A stretch of DNA of 64,000 bases. Origin: Glutinoglossum americanum (Eukaryota; Ascomycota; Geoglossomycetes; Geoglossales; Geoglossaceae). Below the pieces are notes generated by a model, which did no database searches, was not told the DNA's origin, and worked only from the letters and a program-made list of their open reading frames with translations. Position numbers and translations under genes: made by a program. The DNA lies in assembly GCA_020080175.1 (NCBI GenBank), contig JAGHQL010000159.1, positions 1 to 64,000 of the forward strand, in the 5' to 3' direction. Shown one piece after another: positions 1-12,100 of this stretch (its first letter is position 1; every line of letters starts with the position of its first letter).

Positions 1-960
1 AGGCGGGGAAGGGGGGGAGGGGGGGGGGTTGTAAAACGAGGTGCTGCGCGGGTACTCCCAGAGCATGGGGGGGGGGGCGCTTTGGGTAGATGCGGGATAC
101 GGGCGTTGGGCGGGTAGGCGTTCCGGGTAGCATAGGCAAGATGCCAGCTTGGTGTTGAGCGGAGTTTCATCCAGCCTGTGACCCCGGTGTGGTTTCCATG
201 AGCTGTGATCGAATCCCTATTCGCTTTGGACTGCAGGACAAATTCACAAGCGTGCGGCCGGACGGACGGACGGACGGACGTTCAATTAGGCTACGTTTCG
301 CTTTATTTCGTAGCAGTGGCTCGATCGTCTGGTTCGACAAGCCCTAGAGTAGTGTACAGTACAAACATGGCATTTGCTTTTGGTGGTCAATCGGAGAACT
401 ATAAAGAGAGAGAGAAAAGGACATATGTCGTCGTCATTTTTGTAGAGCCGGGAGTTTTCCTGAAAACAGAATCTGGGAGAAAATTTTCAGAGAATCGCCG
501 GGATTCACAAGAGCAACAATTTTCGATCTCTCAATATGAAAGAGGCACATTCTGAGCAACCGCGAAACCAAGGAAGCGATGTGGCCTTTGAGGAGAACGG
601 GAGAAGTATACGGAATGCCATAAAGCAACCACAGCGAAAGACCATCCAGCAACTAAGCGAGGATACCCAAAGCTGATGGATAGCAGGCTCAGAGATGTCC
701 TGAATTAAGGGAAACACTGAAAGAGTTTAGACTTGATGAAACGGAAATGTAAAACACCAATGCCAGCCGGACGCCCAAGTCATGTATTTAGAGGGTCATT
801 AATAGAGCATACCGAACGACATTAACCTCCCCAAGGACGCAATAGAAGAAGGGAACGGTCCGAGCCGCAAATTTGCGCCATTTCAATGTCAGAGAATCGA
901 AGATAGTCGTAAGTGTTAGATACGCCGAAGAACGGCTGATACCCAGTGTGTAGAAGTAGA
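1..960. other. gene-free left edge, G-rich runs and GGAC microsatellite
   Basis: I see no supported gene here. The first 80 bases carry long G runs, and a (GGAC)n microsatellite of about five units lies at 259-280. The open frames across 205-717 have no recognisable protein and overlap on both strands. The right end is the 3' flank of the Seb1-like gene. Confidence 0.6.
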
Positions 961-3643
961 CTACATGTTCTGTCCAGGTGGCGGCGGCTGCTGGGGGGTA
1001 AGGCCAGGGAACGCAAATCCAGGAGGGAAGATCGGCATGCCGTTCGGAAACCCGGGGATTGGGGGGAATCCGAACCCAGGAACAGGTGGAGCAACGCCGA
1101 TGGCGTTGGTGTTGATGTTGGTATCGCGGTTTCCGGAATCCTCACGCTCGTTTCGCCTGTAGCGCGGAGGTCCGTCTCTGGGCTCCCGGGTGGATCGCGG
1201 GCCTGTCTTTCCGCCCTGGTCGGTCGCCATGCGTCGACTTATTGCTACGTAGAGGAAGGCTAGAGTTAGCGGAGACCACAAAGACTAATTGGGACACCAA
1301 ATACAAACCCTTCGATGACACTCCCTGACCAATCTCGATGTCGGGCTCTTCAACTATCATACCGCCTTCGATAGGCTTGCCTCCAGACCCGCCATACTCG
1401 GCCGTCAACATCCATTTACGGTCCGCATCGGTCAACCTATCAATTGGGATGATGCTTATGCCGGTCTGATAATCACTGCAGTCTCGGGGACCAAAGCCAA
1501 CACCCCACCGAGTCTGTCATAGTTAGTGTAAGCTTCTTCCAAAATCCCCCACGAAAATGTTGAAAATTTACCGAACGTACTCTTAATTGCATATCTGCAG
1601 GTTTGTGCGCATCCATGCCGTCCTTTGCAGCGATAGCATCCTGGCGAGTGATCATCTTGATGAACGCATGGCGCTTTTCGTGGTTGACTATGCAAGTCTG
1701 GACCGTTCCGTATTGAGCGAATAGCGTCCTCAAATCATCCTCCGCACATCTGTGGTTAGTTAGCTAAGCAAAATTTGCTTTCCTCCCAAAAGGACAACTC
1801 ACGTTACGCCGCCCACAAAAAGGGTTCTGCTTAGAACTAAGGAACAGTTAATAAGACTCCTGGGGCGTAGATGCGAGCGCGCTCACCTTTGATTTTGTCA
1901 TTACCAATAGAGTAATCGTAGTCAACCCACTTGGGCGCTCCAGCCGTTGCACCATCCCGACGTCGATCATGGGGACTCGCACTCCTACGGCGAGCAGGAA
2001 TAGGACTCCTACGCCGGTACTCATTCCCGCGACCTCGACCTCCTCTACTCTTGCCTCCTCGATCTCCACGGCGATCCCAGTCATCTCCGCGGTTGCCAGT
2101 CCGGTTATCAGACTCCCCGTTGTATTCACCATAAGTCGGGCTGTCCCTACGACGGGGAACGGGAGAGTCACGATCTCTTCCCCATACTGGAGGCGAACGG
2201 GAACGTTCATGGTTTCGATATCGATTGGGTGGCGAACGAGGATGGGGCTCGTGGCGACCATTTCTATCACGTGACATATCCTCCGTCCTATTGTTCCATG
2301 TGTTTTGGTTGTTCCAAGCCGGCAAAGCAGCAGCAGCCATTCCACTTGCACTGTTGGCATTAAGAGCAGCGATAATAGGTCCCCATTGGTCTTGAGGGAT
2401 TCCTTGTTGTGCAAGAACCTGCAGAAGCATCAACTGCTGTTGCAAAACCTCCGGTGCAGGGTTTGCTTGAGCTTGCGGAAACATAGAGGCTAGAGCTCCC
2501 AGTGGATTCGGCATAGCATTGGGTTGATTCTGGGTATTATGATTCAAACTAGTCCCCTGAAATAGAGCTGCCAAATTTGCTCCTCCGATTGGCACATTTA
2601 CAGGCTGCGCAGGTGGCGGCATCGCTGCAGCTTGGTTTACGGACGAAGGCACGCCTTGCGGGACTCCATTGTGCGTATTTGATACATTATTTGAATTATC
2701 CATAGGGACAGGGTTGGCCGCGGTGTTCTGCTTTGCGATGTTCGCGAGGGCTGCCAAGATTGCAGAGGTATTCGGTGGATTCGTTGGCTGCGTCCCAAGA
2801 GTCTGATTGATATCTCGAGGTGGTGAGCCATCAGGGGTGGTGGATCGTACGTCTACATGAAAGGAAATTCGTCAGATTCTATTTCCTTCTTCTAATGCAT
2901 AATGCTTGAAGGAGGCTCCCGTGGAGGCAACAGGTGAGATCATCTTACTTTGCGGAGGCGCGCTATTCAGTTTTTCCTTGAATGAAGCAAGCATATGAGC
3001 GGGAAAAGTGCTCCCTCGCTCCCAGATGTCAACAAGCTTCTTGATTTTCTCCTAGAAGGCACATGGTTATACGTAAGTCGGGAGCTTGCTCTAACAATAA
3101 TGTGCATTTGCAACTGAGTCTTTCGTCGGAAGAATGATATGGCATATATATGGTATCCAAATGTTCTGCCAAAAAACACAGCCACCAAGCGATCATCAAA
3201 ATGCGTACCTTTTGATCTTCAGGAGCGTGTTGGATGATATCAGTCATCAATACGGGCAAAAGTTCCGTCACTCTATTAACGCCAGCGGCAAATGTACCGT
3301 CCTGGGCAGCATTGCCGGCTGGTTGGCCAGTCTTCTTTGCCTGTTCTACCCATTGTCGAGTTACAGAGTCTACAACGTAGAGCACGCCCAATTTATGTGT
3401 TCCAGGGGTCTTTTTGAAATGGGTGAAGATTTTTTGGATGAGAACCGATTCTGACTATTGGGAGCAGGTTATGTTAGCATTGCCTAGTAGATTACCCCCT
3501 CAAGCGAGAAGCGGAAGTGGCTGTACCTGAACATTTGCCATGCACAAAGCAGTGATACTATTGATCTTCGAACCAGAGACGCCTGGAGGTTTGAGTGACT
3601 GCATCGCCTGGAGCGCATTCTCCAAATCCGCTACAGCCGACAT
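961..3643 (-). CDS. SEB1: Seb1/Nrd1-type RNA polymerase II CTD- and RNA-binding protein
   Basis: Predicted protein of 707 residues from eight exons (3643-3527, 3454-3209, 3051-2949, 2852-1887, 1836-1803, 1749-1581, 1513-1309, 1244-961); all junctions are GT-AG and the frame closes exactly. The N-terminus (residues about 5-135) reads as a CTD-interacting domain, with the stretch LGVLYVVDSVTRQW. A Q/N/P-rich linker and an Arg/Ser/Gly-rich stretch (about 390-475) follow. An RRM begins at VLSRTLFVGGVT (about 480), continued by the conserved RWGVGFGPRDCSDYQTG and GQGVSSKAISRRMATD blocks; the end is a Pro/Gly/Phe-rich tail. In yeasts Nrd1/Seb1 binds Ser-phosphorylated Pol II CTD and nascent RNA and controls termination and poly(A) site choice in the nucleus. 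The order CID - RS/RG - RRM - proline-rich tail matches that family. The start is the first ATG in frame, followed by MSAVADLENAL as expected. Divergent from citrate synthase. Confidence 0.9.
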
Positions 3644-4365
3644 GACTATTTCTTTTAACCGTACCAAACCAACTCAGATCATTGACAAGTGACCGTCTAG
3701 AAGGTCAAAAGAGGCCGACTGCTATGCTCTCGATCGCACTTTACTTGCTTCAGATCAACTCCTTGATTGAAATATTCAGATCTGTGCGGAATGAAAGGTG
3801 GCGATGGAAGCTCAAGACGCCTTGGTACTTCAACTACTGGTTGCCGACCGCGTCACAAAGTCGAATCCACAGTGTGGCTACTAGCTTTAGAAATCCGTCC
3901 ACAGGTCTTCTGGCTGTTACGCGCTGCGTACGAATGAACTCCCTGTCAGTTTTCTCGATGTTATTAACTAGAAAAGTGTTAGGAAGTGATGCAGAAGGAT
4001 GAAGTTGGAAGATGGTGTTGGTTGAAAGAAAGAGGGGAACTGAGGATTTCGGGTCGGCTTTTGGCGCCTGGAATTACACTGCACGTGGCTTATTGGTCAA
4101 CATGGTCAATTAACTAAGTATATGTATATTTAAATCAGGAGTCAGAAATCGTTCATTGGCCTAGTTTTGAGCTAAGATATTTTGTCAGAATAAGCTCAGT
4201 GAATAAATTTTAGATTTCAAAATGGGTTGATGCGCCGTGATCATTGCATAGATAGCGTCTCGGCTCCAAAAAGCCCAAAAACCCTCGTCCGTTCGTCCAT
4301 TCCCTCAACCAGTTCTTCCAAATCTTCATTCACCCAACAAACTCAACAAAGCTTCTCCTTATCCA
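3644..4365. promoter_or_regulatory. divergent promoter region, SEB1 / citrate synthase
   Basis: A 722-base spacer between two divergent starts; it should hold both promoters. The citrate synthase side (about 4260-4365) is C/T- and CAA-rich, typical of fungal 5' leaders. An AT-rich patch with TATA-like sequence lies near 4118-4134. I see no further specific site I would defend. Confidence 0.5.
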
Positions 4366-6215
4366 ATGGCTTCAGTTTCAAGATTAGGTACTGCAGCTCT
4401 ACGGTCCTCACTGTCCTTTTCTTCTATTAGTGCAAGGTCAGCATCGTTCAATGCAGCCCGTTGCTACTCTTCCGCAAAATCTCAGGTAGGGTCAGTAGCT
4501 CTGGTAATGTAGCAATTGCCCTAATTCTCAGCTATATAGTCATTGAAAGAGCGGTTTGCCGAAAAGCTACCAGAGGAGCTTGAGAAGGTGAAGAAATTGA
4601 GAAAGTAAGTACGCTCGAAGAGTCGATCAGCTTGCTCTAGCTAAGCATTGCCGCCCTCAGAGAACATGGTTCAAAAGTTATCGGTGAGGTCACCCTAGAT
4701 CAGGTCTACGGTGGTGCTCGCGGTATCAAATCCCTTGTCTGGGAGGTGGGAAATTACAGACCCATCACTCTGAACTCTCATTAATCGAGGGTCTAGGGCT
4801 CTGTTCTCGATTCAGAAGAAGGCATCCGCTTCAGAGGCAAGACGGTAAGGACAAGTTAAGATCATTTGAGAATAGCGTTAGTTCTCTAATACCTCTTAGA
4901 TCCCAGAATGCCAGCAGGTTCTGCCCAAAGCTCCTGGCGGCGAGGAACCTCTTCCAGAAGGTTGTCCAGCCGAACCCACCCACTTTACCCACGACAGTCT
5001 ACTAATGTAGATCAGGTCTCTTTTGGCTTCTCCTAACTGGCGAAGTTCCTACTGAGCAGCAAGTTCGCAACCTCTCCTCCGAATGGGCAGCCCGCTCCGA
5101 TGTGCCAAAGTTCATCGAAGAGCTCATTGACCGTTGCCCCAGCGACCTCCATCCGATGGCCCAGTTCTCTCTTGCAGTGACTGCACTCGAGCATGAGTCC
5201 GTCTTTGCAAAGGCATACGCCAAGGGCATCAATAAAAAAGAATATTGGCAATACACATTTGAGGACTCTATGGATTTGATTGCGAAACTGCCTACTATCG
5301 CCTCGAAAATTTACCGCAATGTTTTCAAGGACGGCAAGGTTGCACCAGTTCAGAAAGACAAGGATTATGGTTTCAACCTGGCTAATCAGTTGGGCTATGG
5401 CGAGAATAAAGATTTTGTTGACTTAATGAGATTGTACCTCGTCATCCACTCTGACCACGTGTGTATCCCGGTAGGCATAGCGGAGTGAATTACATACTAA
5501 CAGATATATAGGAGGGTGGAAACGTCAGTGCTCACACCACCCACTTGGTTGGCAGCGCACTAAGTTCTCCGATGCTCTCTCTTGCTGCCGGCCTGAACGG
5601 CCTTGCCGGCCCACTCCATGGATTGTAAGTCTTACATGTGGGATATTAAACAGAGGTACCTAACCCCGAGGCTAGGGCCAACCAGGAGGTTCTCAATTGG
5701 CTGTTCAAGATGAAGAAGACTATTGGCAACGATCTCAGCGACCAGGCTATCACCGACTACCTCTGGTCTACGCTCAACGCTGGCCAAGTTGTTCCGGGCT
5801 ATGGCCATGCCGTCCTCCGCAAGACTGACCCGCGCTACGTGTCTCAACGCGAGTTCGCCCAACGAAAACTCCCAGATGACCCAATGTTCAAGTTGGTAAG
5901 CCAGGTCTACAAGATTGCACCGAAAGTGCTCACGGAGCACGGGAAGACTAAGAATCCGTATCCCAATGTCGATGCTGTAAGTACGAACCCTAGAAATTTT
6001 GGGATAAGCAACTAATTGAAGCCTAGCACTCTGGTGTGCTTTTGCAATACTACGGGTTGACTGAGGCCAGCTACTACACTGTCCTCTTTGGCGTTTCCCG
6101 TGCTCTTGGTGTGCTACCCCAGCTCATCATCGACCGTGCCTTTGGTGCTCCTATCGAGCGCCCCAAGTCTTTCAGCACTGCAGCCTATGCTAAGCTTGTT
6201 GGTGCAAAGCTGTAA
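4366..6215 (+). CDS. CIT1: citrate synthase, mitochondrial, with C-terminal AKL
   Basis: Predicted 474 residues from nine exons (4366-4485, 4540-4604, 4661-4745, 4797-4844, 4900-4960, 5016-5458, 5512-5624, 5676-5976, 6027-6215), the usual length for fungal mitochondrial citrate synthase. It condenses acetyl-CoA and oxaloacetate to citrate. The first about 38 residues are rich in Ala, Ser and Arg with no acid, a classic mitochondrial presequence. The catalytic triad of the family is present: His310 in GPLHG, His356 in PGYGH and Asp411 in YPNVDA. The protein ends KLVGAKL, so the last three residues AKL match a type 1 peroxisomal targeting signal; Aspergillus CitA is reported to have the same arrangement. 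Intron 5 ends at CAG (5013-5015) rather than the nearer TAG, because only that keeps the frame. The Yhm2 citrate carrier lies 644 bases downstream in the same direction. Confidence 0.96.
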
Positions 6216-6859
6216 GGTCCTATAAATGATAGGCCTGAGCCATTGGCCAGGCTAGAGGAGTGATGTAGAATGGGATTGTATTCTGGGGGTCGCAAATTTG
6301 CGTTTAATTTTCACAAGCCTTGTCGTAAAATGGTGGTTTATTCAATGCGGCCTCGTTGCACGGCTGCTTCTCATACTTGTATTTTAGACTACCTTCTCAA
6401 ATGATTTTAATCGGACAGGGCCAAAACTCAGATCCACTAGGCACACTATTTCCGCTCTTACAATGTTAATTGCCCAATTGAATGCAGGATCCCCAACGAT
6501 CGGCTCGCGTAGGGAAGAGCTGAAAGTTAGCCGATCGATCCCATCATTTTTCGGGTGCCCCTAATAAAGGTAAAATGGGTAAAAAGTCTCACCAAGCCTC
6601 CACGGTCCAAAACCATCCGTGCTTTCGACTCACCACGCTTCCACAACAACCCTCTAGAAAGAATTCAATATTCTCCACTCTTCCCGATCTTGCTCCAGGC
6701 ACTATACATTGCTCCAAATATTCGATCTTCTTACCCTGAGCTTATCTCGAGCATAGCGACTCCTTGCTTCAGAACCCACATAAGCTCTTTGAGCTTAATT
6801 TCCGCGACGAAGCGTCCAACTCCCTTGGTCAGGGCCATAGCCAGTAACCTATCCTAGCA
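6216..6859. other. spacer between citrate synthase and YHM2
   Basis: Holds the citrate synthase 3' flank and the YHM2 promoter. C/T-rich leader sequence runs from about 6590 to 6850. The open frame at 6555-6857 is low-complexity leader and not a gene. Confidence 0.5.
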
Positions 6860-8337
6860 ATGTCAACCGCCGCAGGGCCGGAGCCCAAAAAGCTCGAGAA
6901 GAAGCCCGTCAAGTTCAGCAACTTGCTACGTAAGTTACCCTTCGACACACCAGCATAATAGTCAATGGTTGACTCGAGAGTTTGAGGATTGTAGTGGGCG
7001 CCGGATTGAACATGTTTGAGTAAGTTCATTATTTAAACCTCCAGGATCTCATGCTGACAGCTGGCTCACAGGGTTACGACCTTAGGACAGGTGTGCTCCT
7101 CGTTCCCCGGTTATTGAGCAATCGCGCTGACAGCTACATGTGCAACACTAGCCTTTGGAGGTTGTAAAGGTTAGTCCCAAAACTGCTCAGCCAAGGTGTA
7201 GATATTCTGGTGCTAACTACGAGAATATTAGACAACCATGGCCGCGAACAGAGGAGACAGCTTTGCAAGTGCACTGGGTAGAGTCTGGGGCCGCGGTGGG
7301 GTTCTTGGCTGTTAGTATCTAACGTATCTGGATGTACGGATGTCTCACTGACAAAAATTGATCAATAGTTTACCAAGGCCTAATTCCTTGGGTAAGTGCC
7401 CACTCCTCGGCCTGGCAAACGTGTCTTAGCCTTCAACCCATCCGGCTACCACAAGACCATTTTATGGCTTCTGGTGCTTGCAATAACCACTGACTTACCG
7501 GACCAATATACAGGCATGGATCGAAGCATCAACAAAAGGGGCAGTTTTACTCTTCGTTGCATCTGAAGCCGAGTATGCACATTTTCTTCCTCGGCTATTG
7601 GCAGCACATGTTTACATTTTTTTTTTTTTAGGTACTATGCTCGATCTTTCGGTGCACAAGAATTCGTAGCAGGCATTACGGGCGGTGTCGCCGGCGGTGT
7701 CGCTCAGGCCTACGCTACCATGGGGTTCTGTACCTGCATGAAGACCGTGGAGATCACGCGCCACAAAGTAGCCGCGGTCGGTGTGAAGCCCCCGGGGACT
7801 TTTGCCGTCTTCATGGACATCTATCGGAAGGAAGGAATTAGGGGAATCAACAAAGGCGTCAATGCTGTTGCAATTCGACAGATGACAAACTGGGGTTCTC
7901 GTTTCGGGCTCAGTCGATTAGCAGAACAAGGTATCCGAAAATTCACAGGGAAGAAAGAAGGAGAGAAACTAGCTGCATGGGAGAAGATCGCCGCCTCAGG
8001 CCTTGGCGGTGGTTTGAGTGCATGGAACCAGCCCATTGAAGTCATCCGAGTTGAGATGCAGTCTAAGACTGTGGATCCAAACCGACCGAAAAAGCTGACT
8101 GTCGGGTCCACATTGAAATATATTTACCAGAGCAACGGTATCAGGGGCCTATATCGTGGTGTTACGCCTAGAATCGGTCTTGGGGTTTGGCAGACAATTT
8201 GCATGGTTGGAATGGGTGACATGTGAGATTCGTCCTACCCCCATAAGACTCTTAAGAATTCTACTGAACGCTCGCGTTGCAGGGCCAAGGAAGCTGTTGA
8301 GAGACTTACTGGTGATAAAGTCACAGCTAAGCACTAG
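6860..8337 (+). CDS. YHM2: mitochondrial citrate/2-oxoglutarate carrier Yhm2
   Basis: Predicted 312 residues from nine exons (6860-6929, 6995-7019, 7072-7090, 7152-7169, 7232-7310, 7369-7391, 7514-7572, 7632-8222, 8283-8337). This is the usual size of a three-repeat mitochondrial carrier. Signature motifs are PLEVVK (residues 39-44) in repeat 1 and QPIEVIR in repeat 3. The unusual repeat 2 stretch GFCTCMKTVEITRHK is characteristic of Yhm2, and this is what separates it from other carriers. In yeast Yhm2 exchanges citrate for 2-oxoglutarate across the inner membrane and also binds mitochondrial DNA. Exons 2-4 are only 25, 19 and 18 bases, exon 4 encoding exactly PLEVVK. The gene follows citrate synthase on the same strand, a functional pairing. 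Confidence 0.94.
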
Positions 8338-9100
8338 GTTGGTCCAATAAACGAATTCTTCGATCAAATGTCGAGCCGCAATGCGAACCGTGCGATTATC
8401 CAGAAGTATCTTCCTATTTTAATGTGTTTTTACTGCGGGCCCGACAATATTCTTTCGATCCTAGTGGAAGTACAGAGGCCGTAGAGTTCGTGTTTCTGCA
8501 ACATCTTTTTTTCGGTTTCTCGAAATGATAGAGCTTTCCCAAGGATGCTGGATGCTTCCAGCAGCGTTGTTTTCTTTCGAATCCCTTACAGTTCTCGGAG
8601 GGAGCCGCGAGTATAATGTATTTCCTACAACTCCCCGCTGGAAAACCGCATGTATTCGTGACGGTCTGATAGACACTCTTTAGAGAACGCAAAGGAATCA
8701 AACTTAGTACATGCAGCTTCTTCAATTGTGGCGTTACTCCCGTTGAGTGAACATCGTCTGAGACTATTTAATACAGCGATTGCAGCATAGTTAGATCTAC
8801 GAAGTTAATCGTTCAGGATTCGCCCTTATGATGCTCCACATGACTTTTGTGAACTTCACTTTGACGGATAAGGTTCGTATTTACGTTTTATAAGCCGGAC
8901 TATCTTTTATAACCGTTGCATATATACCGGGTATACCATGAAAGGAGACGTAATCTATTCTTTTGTTTATAATCCTTTGTTCCATTCCCGAGATCTCTTC
9001 CTTTGTACAAAGAACCTAACGCAGTTCTTTATCCGCTCGAACTTTGAATAACAGCTGGTACAAGGAACCAGAAAAAGAGGCCTGAAATCTTCCCAAGACT
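8338..9100. other. convergent 3' spacer
   Basis: Lies between the ends of YHM2 (+) and the large WD40 gene (-). It is AT-richer than the coding DNA and should hold both terminators. I see no gene. Confidence 0.5.
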
Positions 9101-12100
9101 TTAGCCCAGGTCCATGGGGTCACAATCATCAAGGCTCTCAAGGCCGTGACTCTCGTCGATTTCCATGGAACTGCCGGGGCGGTCGAGGTCCACGGCATTA
9201 TTGTCATTGCTATCTTGGCCCTGGTGTGCCCTCGTATAGATTTCGTCGAGTTCCTCTTCCAAGGCTTGCCTCCGCTTATCGGCGGTCCGGTAGTTGGGCC
9301 CCTGATATGGTCGACCATGGTGCATCACTACCTGACCGCTAGTGACCAATCTATCAGCCTCTTCGCAGCCCTCGAGGCCATTCTCCTCCACTTTTTCAGC
9401 GGGCTCGAACTTCATCTTCTCGACCTGCCCGCCGTCGTCCATGCCCGTCATCAGAACGTGGACACTGCCCTTGCCATCGCCAACTAGCAACCTGGAATGG
9501 TCTGGTGAAAAGGCCCCACTCATAACGATGGATCGAATATTGGCGACATCGGCGACGAGCACATCTTCGGTCGCCCGTTTGATGTTCCACGACTTTATCA
9601 TCCCATCTGAGCTGCCAGTGTAGAGGCGATCGCTAGTCGGGCCCCATTGTGTGAAGCGAACCCCTGTGTCGGTCCTCTCACGTGGCTCATTTTCAGACAG
9701 AGGAACTATGGGCTCTGAAGATAGAACTAAAATTAGTACCAGTTGAAATGGGAGAGTAAGGATATTTTGATTGGCTAGAGTAGAAAACAGGAGGAAGCGT
9801 TGAAATACCTCCATGCTGAAGCACATGTAACCAGCCATGGTCTGCTTGTACGAATCTCGTGTCCCAAACATATACAGTACCATCCGTACAGCTAGCAGTG
9901 ACATAGGTAGCATCAGAGCTATCACCAGAATTAGCCCCAGCAGCCAACCAAAAGACCACAGGAAATTCACATACCTCCAAGTAACATCATTTATGTCATA
10001 GGCAGGGCATCCAAGTTCACAGTCGTCCCTAAAGCCTCCGCCCACCGGACGATATGTTCGTACGCAAGTACGCATACGGTCAGGCCTCTTTGTAGACTCC
10101 GACCCTGGAAGCGCGCAGCCAACAACAAACGCTGCCATACTTGGGTGCCAAACCGCATCAAAGGTGTTTTGCGCGGCAGGCGACACAGAGATTCGAGATT
10201 CAGAACCCGCGTCCCACAGAACAATGTCTCCTTTACGACCAGGTCCGCTCCGCTCCTCACCTGAGAACCCAACCAAAAGGTATTGGTTCACTGAGGAATG
10301 CTGACCCCATTGCATACAGGAAGGGTACACAGCAGGTCCCTTCCTCAATGAACTGAAGGAAGCGTAGAGTTTGGACAAAGAGGGGTTCGCCTTATCAACG
10401 TTCCAAACCTTGACGGTTGCTTGGTCATCTCTCGATCCAGTTGCAAGGTGCTCATCGGCAGAGAGCGCCATTACATCAACATCGGCACCCTGGTGGAGAG
10501 TAGCTAGAAGGCGATTGTGCGCGTCGGAAGCCGCAAAATCCCATATCTTGACGGTTTTATCAAAGGATGCAGAGTACATGCGCTTGCCTTTGGCCGCAAA
10601 CTTCACCTGGCTAACAGTTTGATAGAGGAACAGGTCATCGACAATGCTCACTAGCTCAGTTCTTGGCCGCGGCACCCGATGGTCTGGGAACTCCTTGACC
10701 GTATTCCTCCATATGTCTCCGAGCACGAGGCTGTTTCGGCGGTTGTATTGCATGTTGTATGCATCGGTCAAAGTGGAAAAGCCAGCTGCGAAATATTCGC
10801 CCGTGATATCCCAAGCAACAGACGCCGTGTCGCTTGAACCACCGTTCCAAGTCTTCCATTCCTTCATCGTGTCACAAATACGGAGCGTCAACTCTGACTC
10901 GATTGCCGTAGGAGAGTGCCAACCGCCCCTAGCGTGGCCAAGTCCGAACTCGCGACGTCGAAGGAGAGAGTCAGTCGATGTAGAGAACACATGGTCCCCT
11001 AGTTTCGGGGATGGAGCCGCTATGATCACCTGAATAATGGAGGGTGACGCGGTTAAACACCCAAGTGCAGCGTCCACCAAAAACCGATGGACGTCTTCAA
11101 CACCGCGCCCTGGCAAAAGCCCGTCCTTGATAAAACTGGCCCCAATAGAGGAAATATCTCTGTCGGCCATCTTACTCGCGAGAGTCATTAACTTCTGATG
11201 TACCGGCGGCTCGAGAAAGCCAGCAAAAGGGAGGAGTCTGGCATCTATCGCCTTATCGGAGCCTTCAAGTACTTGCAGTACTTTTGCCATCTCGTCCTCT
11301 GAGAAGTCAACGTGGAGTACTTTGCCCACGCTCCACCATCCATGAAAACAACCCTCTTCTAAGGATCCGCGATCGCAGTCAGACACGAAGGGTTTTGCTG
11401 ACTTAACTATCGCCATGAGGCGGTCCTTCACCAGCGAAGACTCCGATGCACTGCCGCGCCGAAGGTTGGCCACAGGGTCCTCGATCGGGAGCTGGGCATC
11501 ACGAAGTCGATTGAGATTTTTCTCAAGTATCCTGCTTGACGACCGTCTTCCGTCCATGTCGTCAGAAGAATCAGATTCTAGCAAAATCGGCTCAATAGAT
11601 GTTGGAGATCTTTGAGCTGCGAGCGGTTTTCCGTGTTTTTCACTGGTAACAACCGTTCGCACATCAGCAGAAATCGATCTGTCCGAACTGCTCTGTAGGC
11701 TTGGTGACCTTACCAGAGATGACAGATGTTGGAGTGAGGACGATAACTCGTCCAAGGCCTTAGATGCTCTGGATATGTTGGATCCCTCAAGCTCAGGCAA
11801 TGCGTTGTGTTTAGTTCTGACTATATATGAGAACGAGATCTATTAGAGCAAAAACCTAAAAATTTTGAGTGTATCTGCAGCCCATGAAGAATAATTTACC
11901 TTTGGTAAAGTTAGAACTTGCCCTTGCCCGTACGGTTTGGAGCTTTGCGGATCGTGACGGAGGGACACGCTGTCGAGTGCTAGAACCAGCAAAGCTGTGT
12001 TTGGGCAGATGCCCCACAGGACGCAAAGATGGATCCTCGCTAATGAACTTCAATAAATGGGCTCTGCCTACAGAAAGCTTGATGATATGACTGCGAGTAG

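Noticed and set aside
205-717. Open frames on both strands near the left edge
   Set aside because: They overlap each other, contain a microsatellite and have no protein family features.
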